A DNA stretch of 64,000 bases from Erodium maritimum (taxonomy: Eukaryota > Streptophyta > Magnoliopsida > Geraniales > Geraniaceae), in contig OY997589.1 in the NCBI GenBank assembly GCA_963921825.1, positions 46,448,638-46,512,637 of the forward strand, in the 5' to 3' direction. Below the pieces are notes generated by a model that was not told the origin of the DNA, ran no database searches, and saw only the letters and a list, made by a program, of their open reading frames with translations. Below are positions 34,248 to 46,213 of the stretch, piece by piece. Made by a program: the position numbers and the translations under genes. Positions within the stretch are counted from its first letter, which is position 1. Each line of letters begins with the position of its first letter.

Positions 34248-34254
34248 TATAAAT
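34248..34254 (+). promoter_or_regulatory. TATA box of LTR C-2
   Basis: TATAAAT preceded by CCGAG and followed about 25-35 bases later by a C/T-rich leader. It is a plausible start of LTR-driven transcription. Confidence 0.5.
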
Positions 34255-35465
34255 CCCTTTTTTAGGGTTTCAGGAGTGCTTCTTCTCCATTTTTAGCGCA
34301 ACTTCGTCTCCTCTCCCCTTTTCCGATTCCCTCTATCTCCCCAGCTCAACCTCGCCGACCTCCCGACTTCCCCTTCTTCCTCGTCGAGCCTCACAAACCC
34401 TCAGACACGGTCGACCACCACCTCCCACTCTGACTCTCCTTCTCCCTCATCCCGATCCCGGCACCCCCTCTGTCCAGCACAAGTCCCGACCTTCCCTCCA
34501 CCTCTCTCAGATCCCGTCGCCAGCCACCGTCTCTCTCTCCAACCCCGACACTCTCTCCCTCTTCGTTGTCGCCGCGTCCTCGTCCCAAGCTCTCTCTCTC
34601 AGACCCTCTCGCCGCCGTCCACGTCCGACCCTGCTTCGATCCCGACCATCTCAACCCGCCCCTTTCTCTCATTCCAACGCGCCGGCGCCACCCCGCCACG
34701 GAGAGCTCAGCCGAGCCAAAACCGCCTGGAGTCTCGCCGGTCTCGTCTGGATCTGGGGCGAGAAAGGAGCCGTCGTTCTCTGCCGCTCCCACGGTTGCGA
34801 CCGCCGTCCGTCCACCGTTTCCCTACGGTAAGAATCTAACCCTGGGTTTGGTCGGAGACCTCCCCGAAACCCTTCCTCCTTCCTTTTAGCGTTGTTCCTT
34901 GCGAGCTTCCATTCTGGATCTGGACAGGGTATAGAAACAATTTACTAAAGTCAAAAGGAAACGTTTTTAAAACAAAAAATCTGGTTTAAATGAAAAGAGG
35001 GACAGTTTAGAATTAAATTGGATTTTGGACCTTGATCGAACTTGGGACTTTGAACAACCGGACTTTTAATCGGACTTGGAATGGACTAAAAGTGGAACGA
35101 TGAACCGGACCTCGGGAATTGTTCCTCGAACCCGTGCATTGGGATCCGTCCCTCGGGGAACGTGCACCGTGTTCTGTGCTCAGGGCTTGGGTGCTCGAAC
35201 CCGTTTCGTCGTTTAATCTCGCTTTTGATCGTTCAAGTTTAAGAGGCAACGTATTGAATTTACTTGGGCCTTATCTGATCTGATCGTAAGTTTGAACTGT
35301 TAAAAACTCAGACTTGAACTCCGCCCGAGAGCTTGGACTTCGCCCGAGAAAACGAAGACCACTCCGGAACCCGTGTGAAGAACGGAGGAGAGGCTAATCG
35401 ATTTTACAGCAGAGTGTCATTAGAGGAAGATCACATTGTTTGAGTGATCATACAGAACATTGCTT

Positions 35466-36050
35466 GGTAGATCCTGCGGGATATTGTTGGGTAGATCCTG
35501 CGGGATAACGGTTAGGGACCCTACGGGGCATTGGTTATTGATCCTGCGGGATAACAGTTAGGGACCCTGCGGGGAATTGGTTATTGATCCTGCGGGATAA
35601 CGGTTAGGGACCCTGCGGGGCATTGGTTATTGATCCTGCGGGATAACAGTTAGGGACCATGCGGGGCATTGGTTATTGATCCTGCGGGATAACGGTTAGG
35701 GACCCTGCGGGATAACGGTTAGGGACCCTACGGGGCATTGGTTATTGATCATGCGGGATAACGGTTAGGGACCCTGCGGGGCATTGGTTATGGATCCTGC
35801 GGGATAACGGTTAGGGACCCTGCGGGGCATTGGTTATTGATCCTGCGAGATAACGGTTAGGGACCCTGCGGGGCATCGATTATTGAGCATGCGGGCAACG
35901 GTTATGGACCCTGCGGGGCATTGGTTATTGAGCTTGCGGGTAATGGTTATGGACCCTGCGGGGAATTGATTATCGAGCCTGCGGGCAATGGTTACGGACC
36001 CTGCGGGGCATTGATTATCGGACCCTGCGGTGGGACCCTGCGGGGTAATT
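35466..36050 (+). repeat. 46-bp minisatellite in C-2
   Basis: About a dozen units of GATCCTGCGGGATAACGG followed by TTAGGGACCCTGCGGGGCAT and TGGTTATT. The last units are shorter and diverged. It lies inside the predicted LTR intron. C-1 and C-3 have different repeats at the same place. Confidence 0.85.
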
Positions 36051-36739
36051 GGATGGTTTACCCTGCGGGGATTGATTTCTTGATTATTTTCACCCAAGCG
36101 TATGCGTCCTGCGGGAGTATTACCTTGGTTCCCTATGACATATGGTCCTTTGGAGACGTTTCCGAGAATCCCGATGATATGCGTCCTCCTAGGGACGTTT
36201 CCGGCATTCTCGATGTTATCCGTCCTTGCGACGTTATGCGTCTCCTCTGGACCGAGGGAAAATCCGATATGACACAGAGAGTATTGTGGATCGGAGGGTG
36301 GCGACTACATGTCCCACGACATTATTCTACTTGTCCCGATGACATATGGTCCTTTGGATACGTTTCTGAGAATCCCGATGATATGCGTCCTCCTAGGGAT
36401 GTTTCCGTCATTCTCGATGTTACACGTCTTTGCGACGTTATGCGTCTCCTCTGGACCGAGGGAAAATCCGACATGACACAACGAGTATTATGGATCGGAG
36501 GCTGGCGACTCCATATCCCACGGCATTACTTGAACGTTCGATCTTCTATTGAGTATTTAAGAAATGCTTTGATTCTCTTATTTTCCTACGATCATTATTG
36601 ACTCTTTGAAATTGTTAAACTTTCGGTTGCCTCCGTATTTCATCTTCGGTTTGGTTTCTCGTTTTATTAAGATTTGAATGAACTTGTGAACTCCTGTTTA
36701 TTAAACAAAAAGGGTGACCTGGTTATGCATTTTCCCTAC

Positions 36740-36779
36740 TGAGCGTAAGCTCACCTCTCCTGTCTTTGTGGTGTTTCAG
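36740..36779 (+). promoter_or_regulatory. LTR hairpin plus predicted splice acceptor (C-2)
   Basis: TGAGC-GTAA-GCTCA (36740-36753) has a GNRA loop. The acceptor GTGTTTCAG ends at 36779, 26 bases later. Confidence 0.5.
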
Positions 36780-38078
36780 GTGTTGAGCGGGAACAGTATT
36801 AGCTGGACTCTCGGAGCTTGGGAGCTTGAGGGTTTAGCTAGTTTTAGAGACGTGTACTCTTTTATGTCGGATATTGTGTTTTACCGTTTGAGTTGCGACT
36901 CTTTACATTTTGAAGGATTTATATCATTTGGAAACTTTATTTTTATTTTATTATTCTTGTTTTACTGTAAATCTTTAGTCACGTCTCGAGTCCGGGCAAA
37001 ACCGGATTTGGGTCGTGACAATTACTATTGGTGTGTCGTGGGTGGCCATGTGTGCCTTTGGGGTGTTGACCCGTGTATTACTGTTGGTGTGTCGTGGGTG
37101 GCCATGAGTGCCTTTAGGGTGTTGAACCTTGGGTGTTGATTGTGATTGCCTGAGGTTGGGGGCCCGCCTGACAATAAAGGGGTCGTGTGGTCGCGCGCGT
37201 GGGGGTTGGCTAGCCTTCCGACTAACCATCGGTAAAGTTGTGCATTCTTCTGCGACGAGGTTGGGGGTCCGCCTGACAATAAAGGGGTTCTGTGGTCGCG
37301 CGTGTGGGGGTTGGCTAGCCTTCCGACTAACCATCGGTAAAGTTGTGCATTCTTCGGCGATGAAGGGCAGCTCCTCTTCCGACTAGCTATCGGAGAAGTA
37401 TTGCGTTATATATCGCTAACAGGTCGACCGCCTGGCCCGACTGCGTTCGGGGGAAGTTGCGTGGGGCAGGCTCAAGCCCATCCGGTTAGTAACCGGTACT
37501 GAGTAGCTGGAGTGCGATCCTTTGTGATCTTGATTGTTGTGTGCGATCCTTTGGGATCTTGGGTGTTGCGTGGTTATCTTTTGCGTCTTTGGTGGAGGTC
37601 GTAACCGTTGTGTCGGGTCTACATTACGCGTCCGGGTTTGAGTTGGTTGGGGAATGTAACATCTTTCGTGTGATTGTCGGGTTACTTGAGTTTGGGGATG
37701 GTAGTCCCCGGTGTTGGGTTTGTTGTTGGTGTTTCCGGCATTTTCTGCTAGTATGTCGTAGTCAGTCTGGTATCCGTGGTGGTGAGCGAACGCTCACCCC
37801 TAGCTGCTTTTCCTACAGGTACTGATCGCGAGACGGACTAGGGGAGCTCTCGAAGCTTGAAGAGCTGGGAGCGGGAGTCCGGGTTTTTGGGGGTTTAGCG
37901 ACGTACGCTTTGTTTATTTTGTCCGCTTGTTTTGGACGTACTTTTAAGTTGTAAAATATTATTTTGGTTAACTAAATGGTGATTTTAAGCGGTTTATTAA
38001 AATGTTGGAGAATTATTTTATTGTTTCACCGTTCGCGTTCCGGGTTCGGTCCTACTGAATTCGGGGCGTGACAATTGT

Positions 38079-39496
38079 CCATGGCAATCCATGCAAACAT
38101 ACTACTTCTTTGAAAAAGAGATCAGCAATTTGAGTAGCATCATTAGTCTTGTTGCATAGGATGAAACGAGCCATTTTGGAAAATCTGTCCACTACCACAA
38201 AAATGGAGTCCTTGTGGTTGATCTTTGGCAGACCTAAAACAAAGTCCATAGAAATGTCCCCATGGTAGATTAGGAATAGGCAAGGACATATATAAACCAT
38301 TAGGATGTGACCTGGATTTTGCCTTGAAGCAAGTGATGCATTTAGCACATAAACTCTCCACATCTCTCTTCCAAGTGTGGCCAAAAGAAATGATCCATAA
38401 GCACACTTAGTGTTTTGTCTCGACCAAAGTGTCCCATAAGCCCTCCTCCATGTGCTTCTCTGATCAGGAAATCTCTTATAGATCCTTGTGGTATGCAAAG
38501 CCTTCTATCCTTGAATAAGAATCCATCTTGTTGATAAAATGATCCATACGCAGCTTTGCTTGTCTCCTTGAAAGCTTCTTTGAAATCTGGATCAGTTTCA
38601 TATAAACTCTTGATATGCTCAAATCCCATGATTTTTGCCTTCATTGTGCAAATTAGAGCATGTCTCCTTGATAGTGCATCAGCTACGACGTTTTCCTTGC
38701 CTTTCTTGTACTTGATCACATATGGAAAAGTCTCTATAAACTCAAGCCACTTCGCATGTCTTTTCTTAAGCGTGGTCTGTCCTCTTAGGTGCTTGAGGGT
38801 CTCATGATCTGTATGAATAACAAACTCTTTGGATAATAGATAATGTTGCCAAGTTTCAAAAGATCTTACCAAAGCATAGAGTTCTTTGTCATAAGTAGGG
38901 TAATTGAGGGACGCTCCATTGAGTTTCTCACTAAAATATGCTATTGGTTTTCCCCCTTGAGTTAGGACAGCGCCTATACCTGTACCTGAAGCATCACATT
39001 CAATTTCAAATGTGTTATCAAAGTTAGGTAATACTAGAACAGGTGCATGTTTAAGGCTATCTTTGAGCTTTTGGAATGCTTCCTTTTGTGCTTGACCCCA
39101 TTTAAACTCCACATTCTTTTTAATCACAGCGGTCAAAGGGGCAGCAATGGTGCTAAAATCCTTCACAAATCTCCTATAAAAGCTGGCCAATCCATGGAAG
39201 CTTCTAACATGTCCAATGGTGGTTGGTGTAGGCCAATCTTGAATGGCTTTGATTTTCTCCTCATCAACCTTCAATCCCTACGAGCTTACAACAAATCCTA
39301 AAAACACAACTTGATCAGTGCAAAATGAGCATTTCTTAAGATTTGCATAGAGATTTTCAGCTCGTAGTGTCTCTAGAACCTGTTCGATGCGGTTTAAATG
39401 ATCTGCAAGGTTAGAACTATAAACCAATATATCATCGAAATATTCTACCACAAACTTACTGATGTATTCCCTTAAGACATGATTCATGAGTCTCAA
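38079..39496 (-). pseudogene. A-2 RT catalytic region, RNase H and integrase N-terminus
   Basis: From the right, [20 protein letters not shown] carries the RT active site, followed by a stop at 39278-39280. The frame 39274-38342 (310 aa) then covers the RT connection, RNase H ([38 protein letters not shown]) and the integrase zinc domain start ([14 protein letters not shown]). A frameshift at about 38370 leads to [12 protein letters not shown] and [20 protein letters not shown]. The right edge is cut by B-1. Confidence 0.87.
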
Positions 39497-42400
39497 TGTC
39501 ATAACCACTCCCGGTCAACGCCAGTCAAACCTGCGAAAAATAGGAAAATTTAAAATTTTTGAGCAGACACTGAATTGAACCGGAATTGGACCCCGAGGGT
39601 CATACCGGACTTAAGTTGACCCCGATATCGACCAAAGTGAGTTCCGGGAGACTCAGGGCAACTTTCTTATCAATTTGGGAAATGTTGACTTTTCGTTGGA
39701 AAAGTCAACCGAGCGACGTTTTGGTCCATTCGAGGACCGTTTTGGATCCAAAAAGCTTAGCCGTCGTCGTAGCGGTCTTAGTTGAGCCGTTTCCTTGTAG
39801 CCCGTCAAGTTTCGTAATTTCTTGGAAAAAGTGCCCGTTCGGGGCCCGAAACGTCCGTTTTTCGCGAATCTGATTGGAAAATATCTAGGAGATATTTTCC
39901 AAAAGGTGTGGGACCCACTTGACACTTGTCCAATATGTGGTGGTGTTAGTTTTGGGGGGAAAATAAAGATGAGAGGACAAAAGGGGTGGCCGGCCATTTA
40001 TGGCAAAAAGAAAAAAAATAGAAAAGTGTGTTAGTTTGTAGAAAGAGAAAGAAGAGAGAAGAAAGGGAGAGAAGAAGAAGGGAGTTGGGAGGTTTGTCCA
40101 ATATTCACGTCATCCATCCATCGGATCGTCACAAGGCAAGGAGGAATCGAACTCCCCTCGTTCTTCTCTACGGTATACACCGAACCGATTCTCGTTTTGA
40201 TTAATTTTGGAAGTTAGGGTTTATGTAAAACTATTAGTTTAGGGTGTTTTGAGGTTGGGGGAATTGTTGGAGACGTTTTGGAGGTGTTTGGAGTCGAAGT
40301 ATGACGTTTTCCGGTGACCGGAGCCTCGAGAGGAGCTCCGGCCACCGTGGGTGGTGGCCGGCCGGCCATGGGGTGGCTGGCCGGAGCTGGGACCAGCCAC
40401 CATCATGGTGGCCGAGCCCCAAATTGAGCCCTAGGGACCACGGCCAAGGTGGGTCGGGTGGGGCCCACGTGCTCGGGTGATCGGGTTTCGTGTTCGGGTG
40501 TTCTAGAACGTTCCCCGGACCATTTATCCATAACTGAATCGAAAATTGGAATTAAATTGGAAAGGTTATAATTAACGGGCTTTAGAAACTTTAAACGTTA
40601 ATTAATTGACTCGGAAGTCGGAATTCGATTCCGTCAAGTGCATTGGGAATTCGATTCCGTCAAGTGCATTGGGATCCTTGAATTATTCTAAGACCGTAGA
40701 AATGAAAACGGGAATTTTTGGAGCCCCGGAAGGGCATTTACAAAACCCGGGCAGATTCGCCATGTCGGGCGAATCGGGCCTTTACGGGTCCCTTATCGAC
40801 AATGTCGAGTAATTGGGAAGTTTGGGAGTGATCGACATTGTCGGGGTTAAGTTTGGGCATCAAGTTTAATGATTTTCAGTTTATTCCTGCGAGTTGTTAA
40901 GTGCCTTAAAATTGTGTTCTTTTAGATCGTGCTGCGGACCGGGGCCAAGGAAAGCTAGGCGAGTGACGGAGATCACGCCGGGGATTATTTGGGCACTTTT
41001 GGAGAACAAGCACGAGGCAGGGAAAAGTAGCTGGATCTCGGCCCTGACTAGGGAAAGTTAATAGTAGAAATGCATGTGACACTGGGGTGTCGTGGGTTAA
41101 GTAGGTTTATCGAATATTAGAAAGGCAAGATACGGGAACGTAGCGAATATTGGAAATGCTTGTGACACTTAGTAGTGTCGTAGGAGCAGAGAACTTAGCG
41201 TTACTAGAATTACTGGAGGCATATGACCATGCCCGGTGGTTGATTGTGAACTTATCGATATTAGGAGTACTGGAGGCATATGACCATGCCCGGAGGTTGA
41301 TTGAGAAACTGTTGATATTAGGACTGTTGGAGGCTTTGGTTATGCCGGAGGTTGATTGTTTATTTGGTGTCTTGGGTGGCCTTGAGAGCCCGTGCTATTA
41401 TTGTTGAGTCTTAGGTGGCCGTGAGAGCCCGTGTTATTATTTGTGTTTTGGGTGGCCATGAGAGCCCGTGCTTTACTGTTGGTGTTTTGGGTGGCCATGA
41501 GTGCCCGTAGGGTCGTCGAACTCGTGTCTTTACCTTTGGTGTTTTGGGTGGCCATGGGTGCCCGTAGGGTTGTTGAACCCGTGTCTTTACTATTGGAGTC
41601 TTGGGTGGCCATGAGTGCCCGTGGGGTTGTTGGGCCCGTGAGTTACCGTTGGTGTGTCTTGGGTGGCCGTGAGTGCCGTGGGGTTGTTGAGCCCGTGAGT
41701 TATGGTTGGTGTGTCTTGGGAGGCCGTGAGTGCCCGTGGGGTTGTTGAGCCCGTGAGTTACCGTTGGTGTGTCTTGGGTGGCCGTGAGTGTCGTGGGGCT
41801 GTTGAGCCCGTGAGTTATGGTTGGTGTGTCTTGGGAGGCTTTGAGTGCCCGTGGGTTGTTGAGTCTGTGTTATACTGTTGGTGTCCTGGGTGGCCATGAG
41901 TGCCTATGGAGTGTTGAACCTGCGTTGTTGGTGGTTGTTGAACTTTGGTTGTGATTGTGATTGTGCTTGCCCGTGGTTAGTGACCCGACTGTGTGTCGGG
42001 AAGTAGTTCGAGTCCCGGTAGGTTGCGAGCATTCTTTGGCTGGCCTAACCAAGTTCGAGTCCCGGTAGGTTACGAGCATCCTTTGGCTGGCCGATCCGTG
42101 TTTGGGTTTTGGCAGGTTACGAGCATTCTTTGGTTGGCCTGACCAAATTCGAGTCTCGACAGTTTATGAGCATTCTTTGGCTAGCCTGTTCCGTGTCCGG
42201 ATCCCGAAAGGTTATGAGCATTCTTTGGCTAGCCTGATCCGTGACCGGGTCTCGGCAAGTTACGAGCATTCTTTGGCTGGCCTTATCCGTGTTCGAGGCT
42301 CGGCAGGTTGTGAGCATTCTTTGGCTAGCCTGATCCGTGTTCGTGTCTTTGGAGGAGGTCATAAATGGTTGTGTCAGGTTTACATTACGAGTTTGAGGTT

Positions 42401-43018
42401 GAGTCTGGTGAGGGAGGTTACTGGGCAGCTGGTATGCGATCCTTTGTGATCTTGCTTGGTGTGCGATCCTTTGTGATCTTGTTTGGTGTACGATCCCTTG
42501 TGGTCTTGGGTTTTGCGTGGTGGTCCTTGAGTCCTTGGAAGAGGTCGTGATCGCTGTGTCGGGTCTAATTTGCATGTCAGAGTATTGAGTTGGTCAAGGA
42601 ATGTAACAGTGGGTGTGTGTTCAGTCGGAGTACTTGGGTTGGGGACAGTGTTCCCCGGTGTTGAGTTTGTTTTTGGTGTTACCGGCATTGTCTGCTAATT
42701 ATGCCGTAGTCAGTCTGTTATCCGTGGTGGTGAGCGAACGCTCACCCCTATCTGCTTTTCCTACAGGTACTGTTCACAGGCTGGACTAGGTGAGCTCCTG
42801 AAGCTTGAAGAGCTAGAAGCGGGATTCTGGGTTTATTTGAGTCTAGCGACGGATACCATACTTTTGTCCACTTGTTGGGACGTGTTTTAAGTTGTAGATA
42901 TTATTTTTGTTGAACAAATGGTGATTTTAAAGTGATTTAATGTAAAAGGTTTCAAAATGTTTTATTGTTTTAAAAGTTCACGTCCTGAGTTCGATTTTAC
43001 TGAAATTGGGGTGTGACA
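39497..43018 (+). repeat. 5' LTR of B-1 (3.5 kb)
   Basis: It holds two minisatellites: about 57-60-bp TTGGGTGGCCATGAGTGCCC units (41370-41930) and about 47-bp GAGCATTCTTTGGCTGGCC units (42000-42340). Donor-like CTCTACG/GTATAC at 40173, hairpin at 42729-42746, acceptor CTTTTCCTACAG ending at 42766. Confidence 0.92.
42729..42766 (+). promoter_or_regulatory. LTR hairpin plus predicted splice acceptor (B-1 5' LTR)
   Basis: GGTGAGCGAACGCTCACC is a perfect inverted repeat. CTGCTTTTCCTACAG/GTACTG follows, ending 20 bases after the hairpin. Confidence 0.55.
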
Positions 43019-43021
43019 GCT

Positions 43022-43033
43022 TGGTATCAGAGC
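43022..43033 (+). promoter_or_regulatory. primer-binding site of B-1
   Basis: TGGTATCAGAGC lies three bases after the LTR end and is complementary to initiator-Met tRNA. Confidence 0.85.
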
Positions 43034-44440
43034 TCGAGGTTTCACACCTCGGACTGTACGTCAATTAGGTGGGGAGAGTCGAGTCGGTAAAGTCCCGTCG
43101 TACGTTGGGTACGCAGGTCGGGAACCGTGTGTAGACCCGTTGTGTTGTGAGTCCTGCTTGTGCTTGTGCGTATGTGCATTGTTTGATTGCTGGTGTGCTG
43201 ATTGTTTGTTGCTGCGTGAAAAGTTTTTAAACTGTCGCGACTCGACTCAGGGGCGCCCCTGTGGTCGAGCGTGACGGTGTTGACGTCAAGTGGGTACAAT
43301 GTAGTTCGGGGACGCCTGGACTGGGTTGTAACTACCTGATGTTAAGAAATGGGGTTTTGTAATGAAAAAGAGAGTTTTTAAATTGTTGGCCCGGTGGGCG
43401 TGTTGTGGAGTTTTGGTTGGCCCTGTGGGCGTGCTTGTTTATGTTGGCCCGGTGGGCGTGTTGTGGAGTTTTGGTTGGCCCTGTGGGCATGCTTGTTTAT
43501 GTTGGCCCGGTGGGCGTGTTGTGGAACTTTGGTTGCCCGGTGGGCGGGTGTCGTTGTTGTTGTTGTTATGGGTGTTGGGCCGGGTTGGCTTGTGATTGTT
43601 GTTGTTTGACCTTGTCGGTTTGTGTTTTGGTTGAGGTTAGAAGACTCGTGGTTGGTTTTAATTTGTTGTACGTGTGGTTAAATTGGTGGTCTAGCGTGTG
43701 TGTCGTTTAAGACAAATTTTAGGGTTAAGACGGGTTAAGATTCGAGTTTGAAGCGAGTTTGGAAAACAGGTCTGCGCGAGAGTCACGGATCCTGTCACGG
43801 ATCCGTGACGGATCAGAGGGTTTTGGCCATTTTAGGGCCTTTTTCACGGCACCGTGACCCCAACCGTGACGGGGTCTGTCACGGGTTCGTGACCCCTGTC
43901 TTTTTCACCGTCTTGTTTACGCGGTTGTCGCGTTGTGTTTGCGTGACTTGGTGCACGTTTGTGCGGTTTATTTGAGGGTTCCTTATGTGATCCGGTTATG
44001 AGGGTATTGATAGTGTGAGCAATAGTGTTTGCTTAGTTGAGAGCGTGATCCCCGTCTTGAGGTTTCCCTACGTGATCGGGTAATTGGGATATTGAGGTGG
44101 TGAGCAATAGTGTTTTACTGAATTGAGGACTTGTTTCCCGTGTCGAGGTTTATCTTACTTGAGCGAGTACTTGAGGTGTTGTTAGCATGAGCAGTGTGAC
44201 GTTTGACATCAGGTTTTGAGGTAGTGGTTGCCCTGGTTAGATCGGTAAGTCTTTAGTGCGTTACTAGTATGCCATAATCGAACGGGTGTCCGTGGAGGTG
44301 AGCATAACGCTCATCCCCTTTACTACTTTTCCCGCAAGGGATGAGTAGCGAACACTGGTTTGGTTGCGGAAAGTTATAAGTAAATGCATCGAGGATCGTG
44401 TGAGGGTTGCACTAGACCTTACCGGGGTGACTAATGGAGT
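43034..44440 (+). other. B-1 leader region, non-coding, with repeats
   Basis: No gag frame is visible. A 58-bp tandem repeat of GGCCCGGTGGGCGTGTTGTG units lies at 43390-43540. CACGG/CCGTGAC motifs cluster at 43780-43890. A segment at 44230-44360 is a diverged copy of the LTR hairpin/acceptor region (GGTGAGCATAACGCTCATCC at 44297-44316, then CTTTTCCCGCAAG). Confidence 0.6.
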
Positions 44441-44447
44441 GGGTGTT

Positions 44448-46163
44448 CGGTCTCCGATTTGGGCGTCAGTTCTATTGGATGCCGGGATGTCACACTCGTT
44501 TGTTCGTCGAGTTGTGCTGAGAGGTTGGGGCTGAGTTTAGAGCCGTTGAGCCCACCCCTGCGTCTGGACACGCCGGTTGGTGGTGGGGTGGTGTTGACTA
44601 GGGTCTGTCGTGCCTGCGGAGTTGGAGAAGCGAAACGATACAGGAGGTTCGAGAGAGGGCTCAAGAGCACTGATGCTGGATCGAGTCCTCACCCCGAGGA
44701 TTCGGGTACGTTCGGAGTTGGTAAGGACGACGACGGTAGTGGAGCGAGGTCTTAGAGAGACCGCGAGGTTCCGTGAGGTTCGGCAGCGACTGAGCTTGCG
44801 CGTGTGTCCGTGGGAAGGATACTTACGGAATGACAACCTTTAACGTAATCTTGGGAATGGATTGGCTGGCGAAGTGCCGAGCCAATACCGGCTGTTACTG
44901 GCGACGAGCGATTTCAGTTGTTCTCGGATCATAAGAGCTTTAAGTACATCTCTTTCCAACGAGACTTGAATACGCGCCAGCGGCGATGGGTGGGACTACT
45001 CGAGGAGTACGACTTTGAGCTACACTATCATCTGGGTAAGGCAAACGTGGTTGCCGACGCCCTGAGTAGGAAGTCGGTCCCGAGTCTTACTAGCATATCA
45101 GTCCGAGAGTGGGACATGATATGGGGACTGGGCACGCTCGGGTTGCAGCTAGAAGAGGTTACTGGCGGTGTGGCCATGTACTTCTTGGTGATTTAGCCCA
45201 CCTGGCTTGGCCGGGGAATAGAAGCATAGTCAGTGGATGTCAGGACGACAAAGGTCCGGGAGAGAGTTGCCGGCGGTGTTGACGCCGAGGACTGGGATCG
45301 TCGGGCTAATTGGGAGTTACGGTATCGCGGAGGGTGGTTCGTACCGCGTAACGGTGGAGGCGACAAGCTGCGAGAGTCGCAGCATTCGCGTCTGACAGTG
45401 CACGTGGGTAGCACTAAGATGAGCGCGACATTTGGTGGCATGTCTAGTGGAGCGGGATGCGGAGAGCGGTCGCGGAGTTAGTATCGCGATGCCTCACTCG
45501 TCGGCAGGTGAGAGCCCAACAACAGCGTCCCGCTGAATTATTGCAGCCACTACGGGTTGCACAGTGGAAATGGGGGCACGTCACGATGGGTTTCGTGAGC
45601 GGTTAGCCGAGTTAGCCTACAACAACAGCTTTCAGGACAGTATTACGATGGCACCGTTTGGAGCGTTGTATGGTAGGCCGTGTCAGTCGCCCGTGTGCGG
45701 GGCGGAAGTGAGGAATGAGAGTTTACTGGGTCTAGAACTGGATAGAGAGACAGCTGAGTCGGTCGTGCCGAAGCATGAGCGGTTGAAGACCGCGCAGAGT
45801 CAGCAGGAGCTACGCTGACAAACGGCGCCGATCTCTCGAGTCAGCAATCAATGGTCATGTATCCCTGGAGGTGAGTCCGAAAGGTGGACTAATGTGTCTC
45901 AACCGCGGCGGAGGCGGGTTAGCCCCGCGGTGTATCGGGCCTTTCGAGGTCTTGAGTGCGTCATTGAGTGGACGGATGTCGAAGTAACGGGTGAGGTCCC
46001 GAATGAGGAGAAACCGATGTGGGAAAGGGATCCACGAGAGCAGGTCCTGCGCGGAAAGGTTATCCGCTTAGAACTGGTGTTATGGCGGCACCACGAGGCC
46101 GAGTCGACTTGGGAACGCGAGGACGAGGTTCGCGCGAAGCACCCCGATCTATTCGACTCCTGA
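44448..46163 (+). pseudogene. B-1 pol remnants: protease, RNase H, integrase, chromodomain
   Basis: In order: SCAERLGLSLEPLSPPLRLD (protease, active site decayed to LLDAGMSHSF), then VILGMDWLAKCRAN. There follows a jump directly to RNase H FQLFSDHKSFKYISFQRDLN and [16 protein letters not shown], so the RT is deleted. The integrase core is lost between about 45590 and 45600, where it resumes with LAELAYNNSFQDSITMAPFG. A chromodomain, VLRGKVIRLELVLWRHHEAE then STWEREDEVRAKHPDLF, ends the frame at 46163. The whole cannot work by itself. Confidence 0.85.
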
Positions 46164-46200
46164 GGTGCGTTGTTTTAAATTTCGCGGACGAAATTCCTTT

Positions 46201-46209
46201 AAGGGGGGT
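46201..46209 (+). promoter_or_regulatory. polypurine tract of B-1
   Basis: AAGGGGGGTA ends a few bases before the 3' LTR start TGTAATAACC at 46214. It follows the conserved GGACGAAATTCCTTTAAGG ending of Tekay/Del-type interiors. Confidence 0.8.
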
Positions 46210-46213
46210 AGAT

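Larger units (their letters stand above)
34071..37020 (+). mobile_element. solo LTR C-2 (2.95 kb) inside B-2
   Basis: It starts TGTAAAGACTGGC and ends GGGTCGTGACA, with perfect TSDs ATTAC (34066-34070 and 37021-37025). It has a TATA box (GAGTATAAATCCC, 34248-34254) 177 bp from its start and a C/T-rich leader. Donor-like CCCTACG/GTAAGAAT is at 34828 and acceptor TGTTTCAG ends at 36779. A 46-bp minisatellite occupies 35466-36050. Confidence 0.9.
32647..37818 (+). promoter_or_regulatory. predicted LTR-internal intron of B-2
   Basis: Donor CCCTACG/GTGAGAAC at 32647. Hairpin GGTGAGCGAACGCTCACC at 37781-37798, then acceptor CTTTTCCTACAG ending at 37818. The predicted intron includes the nested C-2. 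No transcript evidence is available. Confidence 0.45.
31973..38073 (+). mobile_element. solo LTR B-2, hosting solo LTR C-2
   Basis: It starts TGTAAGAACCACTCCCGG and ends GGCGTGACA, with perfect TSDs ATTGT (31968-31972 and 38074-38078) inside the A-2 integrase. Without C-2 it is about 3.15 kb and matches the LTRs of B-1 over the start, the middle and the 3' end. Tandem TGTCTTGGGTGGCCATGAGTG units (about 60 bp) occupy 33700-34065. A ~105-bp duplication with GCCTGACAATAAAGGGGT lies at 37150-37360. A purine tract lies at 32476-32570. No primer site or polypurine tract is present. Confidence 0.9.

Noticed and set aside
35466..36050. Regular repeats resembling a CRISPR array
   Set aside because: The units are contiguous 46-bp copies without unique spacers, inside a plant LTR.
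35921..36601. 226-aa open frame
   Set aside because: It is a translation of the minisatellite and LTR; composition follows the repeat and there is no conserved domain.
41340..42700. Long opposed frames in the B LTR (for example 42117-42575 minus)
   Set aside because: They are translations of tandem repeats, recur in the 3' LTR, and lack any domain.
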